NCBI GenBank assembly: GCA_964458795.1
Contig: CAYWJW010000066.1
Span: 1-7,375 of the forward strand
Direction: 5' to 3'
Length of the DNA: 7,375 bases
Source: JAJTHY01 sp964458795
GTDB taxonomy: Bacteria; Pseudomonadota; Alphaproteobacteria; Rickettsiales; Midichloriaceae
Every line of letters begins with the position of its first letter. The first letter of the stretch is position 1. The notes under the pieces were generated by a model, which was not told the DNA's origin, did not search any database, and saw only the letters and a program-made list of their open reading frames with translations. Made by a program: the position numbers and the translations under genes. Below are positions 6,155 through 7,375 of this stretch, in pieces.

Positions 6155-7036
6155 ATGAAATTTAAACTAGTAACCTTGTATGCGCACGATATAGAAGATC
6201 AAGAAGAATTGGAAGTAAAAATAGGACAGAGTACCATCTCTGACCTAAAGTCACAAAACTTAATATCACGAAATAGGAAGTATATAGTACATGGTGCCGG
6301 GGAGATAAGAGATGATTATCTGCTTCAACAAGGTGCTGTTGTTTATTCAGTTCTGCCGAATGAGGAAGTTTTTTTTATAAAAACTCAACAGAATGAAATA
6401 CATTGCTTCATATTAAACCCAAATGAAAAAGTAAGTGATTTAAAAGCCAGAATAGCAAATAAACCTAGCGGATCAATAGATGGACAGATATTAACATTTG
6501 GAGGCAAAGTATTAGAGGATGATAAAGATGTAAGAGCTTATGTGACTCCATATAGCACTGTGACTATTTCTGAAATAAGAAAGAAAACAGAGTGTACATC
6601 CGAGAGAGAAGCTATCCTAGTTGATGGTGACTGTGAATATATGTTTAAATTTATATCAGGTGTAACCACTATTGCTCAAGCAAAGCAATACATTAAATCT
6701 CAATATAAAGTTGATAAAGATTTTTTTCAGGATGCTGAGAAATTAGACGATAACCTTGTCCTACAAGATTGGCATCAAAGGATGAAATTTAGCAGTGTTG
6801 AAACTGGGCAACAACCAAAAATAAAATCTAGCAACTTCAACTTAAAAGGATGTTTATCTTGCATTGCTCTGAGCGGCCTGGTGTCATTAGGATATTACAA
6901 GTGCTCAAGTACTTCTTTTGGTTCTAAATATCTAGGGGAGTTTTCACTGAAAGCATGCTTAACTATCGCTCTGGTTGGCACGTTTCTAGGGTGTGTCTAT
7001 GGTGCGGTACGTACTGAGAGTGGACAAACTAGATAA
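6155..7036 (+). CDS. Three tandem ubiquitin-like domains plus two C-terminal membrane segments
   Basis: The 293-aa product has a strong start (AAGGAG eight bases before ATG). Residues 71-143 align with eukaryotic ubiquitin without gaps through ubiquitin position 59, then with one deletion: FFIKT for IFVKT, LKARI for VKAKI, and QILTFGGKVLEDD for QRLIFAGKQLEDG. My hand count is about 20 identities in 72. Residues 1-70 (ending GAGEIRDDYLLQQGAVVYSV) and about 151-215 (EKLDDNLVLQDW) look like more diverged beta-grasp repeats of the same layout. A polar linker leads to two hydrophobic segments, about 230-247 and 264-284, and a short RTESGQTR tail. There is no signal peptide, no C-terminal Gly-Gly and no adjacent E1, E2 or protease gene. 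The equivalent of ubiquitin Ile44 is Thr114. A host-directed membrane-anchored ubiquitin mimic is a reasonable inference; an internal bacterial role is not excluded. Confidence 0.85.
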   Translation: MKFKLVTLYAHDIEDQEELEVKIGQSTISDLKSQNLISRNRKYIVHGAGEIRDDYLLQQGAVVYSVLPNEEVFFIKTQQNEIHCFILNPNEKVSDLKARIANKPSGSIDGQILTFGGKVLEDDKDVRAYVTPYSTVTISEIRKKTECTSEREAILVDGDCEYMFKFISGVTTIAQAKQYIKSQYKVDKDFFQDAEKLDDNLVLQDWHQRMKFSSVETGQQPKIKSSNFNLKGCLSCIALSGLVSLGYYKCSSTSFGSKYLGEFSLKACLTIALVGTFLGCVYGAVRTESGQTR

Positions 7037-7051
7037 CTTTTAACTAAACAC

Positions 7052-7080
7052 TTGCCTTTAGAATTTGTTTGAGGTAAAAG
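7052..7080 (+). promoter_or_regulatory. Possible promoter for tRNA-Pro
   Basis: TTGCCT (7052-7057) and TAAAAG (7075-7080) are 17 bases apart, each matching the sigma-70 boxes in four of six positions. The implied start near 7087 is about five bases before the tRNA, typical for a singly transcribed tRNA. No clear terminator separates the tRNA from the preceding gene, so read-through is also possible. Confidence 0.35.
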
Positions 7081-7091
7081 GGATCTCACGT

Positions 7092-7168
<77 letters not shown>

Positions 7169-7375
7169 TTTTCCGACATCAACGCCAATATCCTGGTGAT
7201 GACGACAAAATCTGTCGCTTCGGCAGCCATGCTGCCGTTCGATGCCCGCCAGGTGTCAACGCGGCGAGCCTTGCTACAACCGCCGTTGGGGCAATTTCAG
7301 AATTTATCGTTTTAGCGCAATTCCCAATTGCTGGACCTGCGCTGGCCATCGGTAGTTAATTTTCGCATCGGACCA
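7169..7375. other. GC-shifted tail of the window with several hairpins, no confident gene
   Basis: By hand count 110 of these 207 bases are G or C, clearly above the rest of the window. Perfect small hairpins are CGACA/TGTCG (7203-7217), CGGCAGC-CAT-GCTGCCG (7221-7237) and GCAATT-CCC-AATTGC (7317-7331). The second could end the tRNA transcript but lacks a T-run. Several frames are open: a plus frame from inside the tRNA to TAA near 7356 with no ATG or GTG start, a plus frame with ATG at 7199, and a minus frame encoding MASAGPAIGNC... of about 56 codons. None has a ribosome site or a family I recognise. It may be foreign DNA, part of a structured RNA, or an assembly artefact. Confidence 0.45.

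Noticed and set aside
6155..7036. Bil-type ubiquitin conjugation operon
   Set aside because: The protein has no C-terminal Gly-Gly, and no E1, E2 or protease gene lies next to it within the window.
7169..7375. Permuted tmRNA or other named structural RNA
   Set aside because: I found no T-arm (GTTCGAATC-like) or recognisable tag-peptide frame ending in ALAA, so there is no support for a named RNA family.

Overview
This AT-rich window reads as a piece of an alphaproteobacterial genome, most likely an intracellular bacterium of the Rickettsiales or a similar host-associated lineage. Four things point that way: a valyl-tRNA synthetase of the archaeal-like type known from Rickettsia, a protein related to the TIM-barrel domain of alphaproteobacterial gene transfer agents (GTA), a GTCAT...ATGAC intergenic palindrome of a style common in alphaproteobacteria, and two proteins with eukaryote-like repeats or folds (ankyrin repeats, ubiquitin-like domains). 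The assignment is inference; no rRNA or marker set is present.

Layout: (i) 1-113 holds the last codons of an unidentified plus-strand gene. (ii) 114-557 is non-coding and contains a short repeated motif with an inverted copy. (iii) 561-2027 (+) encodes a secreted, stand-alone GTA-type TIM-barrel glycoside-hydrolase-like protein. (iv) It converges on 2060-2731 (-), a membrane-anchored ankyrin-repeat protein. (v) 2815-5268 (-) is valS. (vi) 5269-5434 holds an alphaproteobacterial palindromic repeat. (vii) 5435-6004 (-) is an exported cyclophilin-type prolyl isomerase. (viii) A short divergent promoter region separates it from 6155-7036 (+), a protein with three tandem ubiquitin-like beta-grasp domains and two C-terminal hydrophobic segments. 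(ix) 7092-7168 (+) is tRNA-Pro(TGG). (x) The last 207 bases are clearly more GC-rich (110 of 207 by hand count) and hold no confident gene.

The genes do not form one pathway. valS, the cyclophilin and the tRNA are housekeeping genes. The TIM-barrel protein, the ankyrin protein and the ubiquitin-like protein are the accessory part, and each is compatible with envelope or host-interface work. The strongest candidate for something new is the triple ubiquitin-like membrane protein. It has its own good promoter and ribosome site, no signal peptide, no C-terminal diglycine and no neighbouring E1, E2 or deubiquitinase gene. It therefore looks more like a ubiquitin-fold mimic or scaffold than part of a bacterial conjugation operon. 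The tRNA-Pro, whose acceptor stem does not pair cleanly, next to the GC-shifted tail is a second place to look, as a possible integration or assembly junction.
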